A stretch of DNA of 64,000 bases from Sthenelais limicola (lineage: Eukaryota > Annelida > Polychaeta > Phyllodocida > Sigalionidae). The position numbers were made by a program, and so were the translations under genes. Each line of letters opens with the position of its first letter. Positions within the stretch are counted from its first letter, which is position 1. Below the pieces are notes generated by a model that was not told where the DNA came from, searched no databases, and saw only the letters and a list, made by a program, of their open reading frames with translations. Shown piece by piece: positions 63,413 to 64,000 of the stretch. The DNA lies in assembly GCA_942159475.1 (NCBI GenBank), contig OW804096.1, forward strand, positions 103,514,194 to 103,578,193, given 5' to 3'.

Positions 63413-63555
63413 TTTCGAAAAATTTGATAGCCCAGAATCGTTTTTATTTCTAATCTATTCTATAGTCTAAGTCCTCGACCTTCCATGTTCAAAATGATAT
63501 TCATTAAATCCTAATATTGGCAAAGATATGAGGATTTCACTGAAAAAAACTATAG

Positions 63556-63941
63556 TATGCGTAATGCTACGAAACGACCAGTGCTGTGGCTGTATAAAGC
63601 TTAAATTAGCCATTTAATATATTTTTCTATATTTTCTATTGTGTTTAATATTGAAAACAAATTATTTAATTATATATGTGGCATCGTAAGAAGCTTGTAT
63701 TGAAACATTTTCATAGAATTTTGTAATATATGAAAACAGATAAAATATCTGGAATCAATTCCGGTCTGACTTTATATGTTATCTTTGTGTTGTATTCTTT
63801 TGTATATGGATTCTATTCTTACGCTATAGTTTAATCATAAATGTCTGGAAATATGCTTTTATTTGGTACCTTGTTTTTTGAAACCAACCATGTAGATTTG
63901 ATAATAGCAATAAATGAAAAATCGTTTCGTAGCATTACGCA
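63556..63941. mobile_element. About 385-bp non-autonomous inverted-repeat element
   Basis: The ends ATGCGTAATGCTACGAAACG (63556) and its complement (cgtttcgtagcattacgcat, ending about 63941) match perfectly over about 21 bp. The interior is AT-rich and non-coding. No clear target duplication. Confidence 0.8.
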
Positions 63942-64000
63942 TGGGTTAATCATGTCTTTAGCATTCTATATTTAACAGTATAGAACATAAAATGATAAAA

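Noticed and set aside
63075..63470. A Phe-rich membrane protein
   Set aside because: It comes from T-run low-complexity DNA.

Overview
The window is AT-rich nuclear DNA of an animal, most likely a marine invertebrate (deuterostome or lophotrochozoan; I cannot be more precise). The reasons are non-LTR retrotransposons with APE endonucleases, a Ngaro-type tyrosine-recombinase retrotransposon, a Penelope-like element with a GIY-YIG domain, an env-bearing Gypsy element, a THAP-containing Kolobok-like DNA transposon, and a eukaryotic 18S rRNA fragment. I see no convincing intact host gene. Almost the whole window is transposons nested in each other, and most are broken.

Layout. 1-5 kb: simple repeats and one LINE tail. 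5.0-21.2 kb: a plus-strand L1/Tx1-like LINE cut in two (5.02-6.39 and 19.70-21.19 kb) by a block holding a minus-strand CR1-like LINE (6.39-16.90 kb) and a 5'-truncated Ngaro/DIRS-type element (17.29-18.87 kb). Part of the CR1-like ORF2 is present as five in-frame 927-bp tandem copies. 21.65-28.94 kb: a degraded antisense 18S rRNA fragment broken by two hairpin repeats and a 6.4-kb terminal-inverted-repeat element. Inside that element sits a complete-looking Ngaro retrotransposon (24.08-28.57 kb) with split direct repeats and three open frames.

29-31.6 kb: pyrimidine-rich and unassigned sequence. 31.87-59.06 kb: an old LINE reverse transcriptase in three pieces, interrupted first by a 19.8-kb Gypsy LTR retrotransposon (32,316-52,109, flanked by ATTA) and then by a full-length L1/Tx1-like LINE (52,294-58,854, 15-bp target duplication). 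The Gypsy element carries gag, protease, RT, RNase H, integrase and an F-type env. It is itself broken by about seven insertions. 59.8-63.06 kb: a minus-strand Penelope-like element split by a 2.05-kb insertion. 63.1-64 kb: low complexity and a small inverted-repeat element.

The most notable signal is that two unrelated LINE lineages here both carry a NADAR (YbiA-like) domain at the C-terminus of ORF1, behind the coiled-coil/RRM region; a third remnant matches one of them. The CR1-like LINE also has an SGNH esterase-like frame and a hydrophobic N-terminal segment on ORF2. Other points are the in-frame RT amplification, a probable spliced intron at the 3' end of the Gypsy env region, and NRF1-like palindromes in tandem LINE 5'-UTR monomers.
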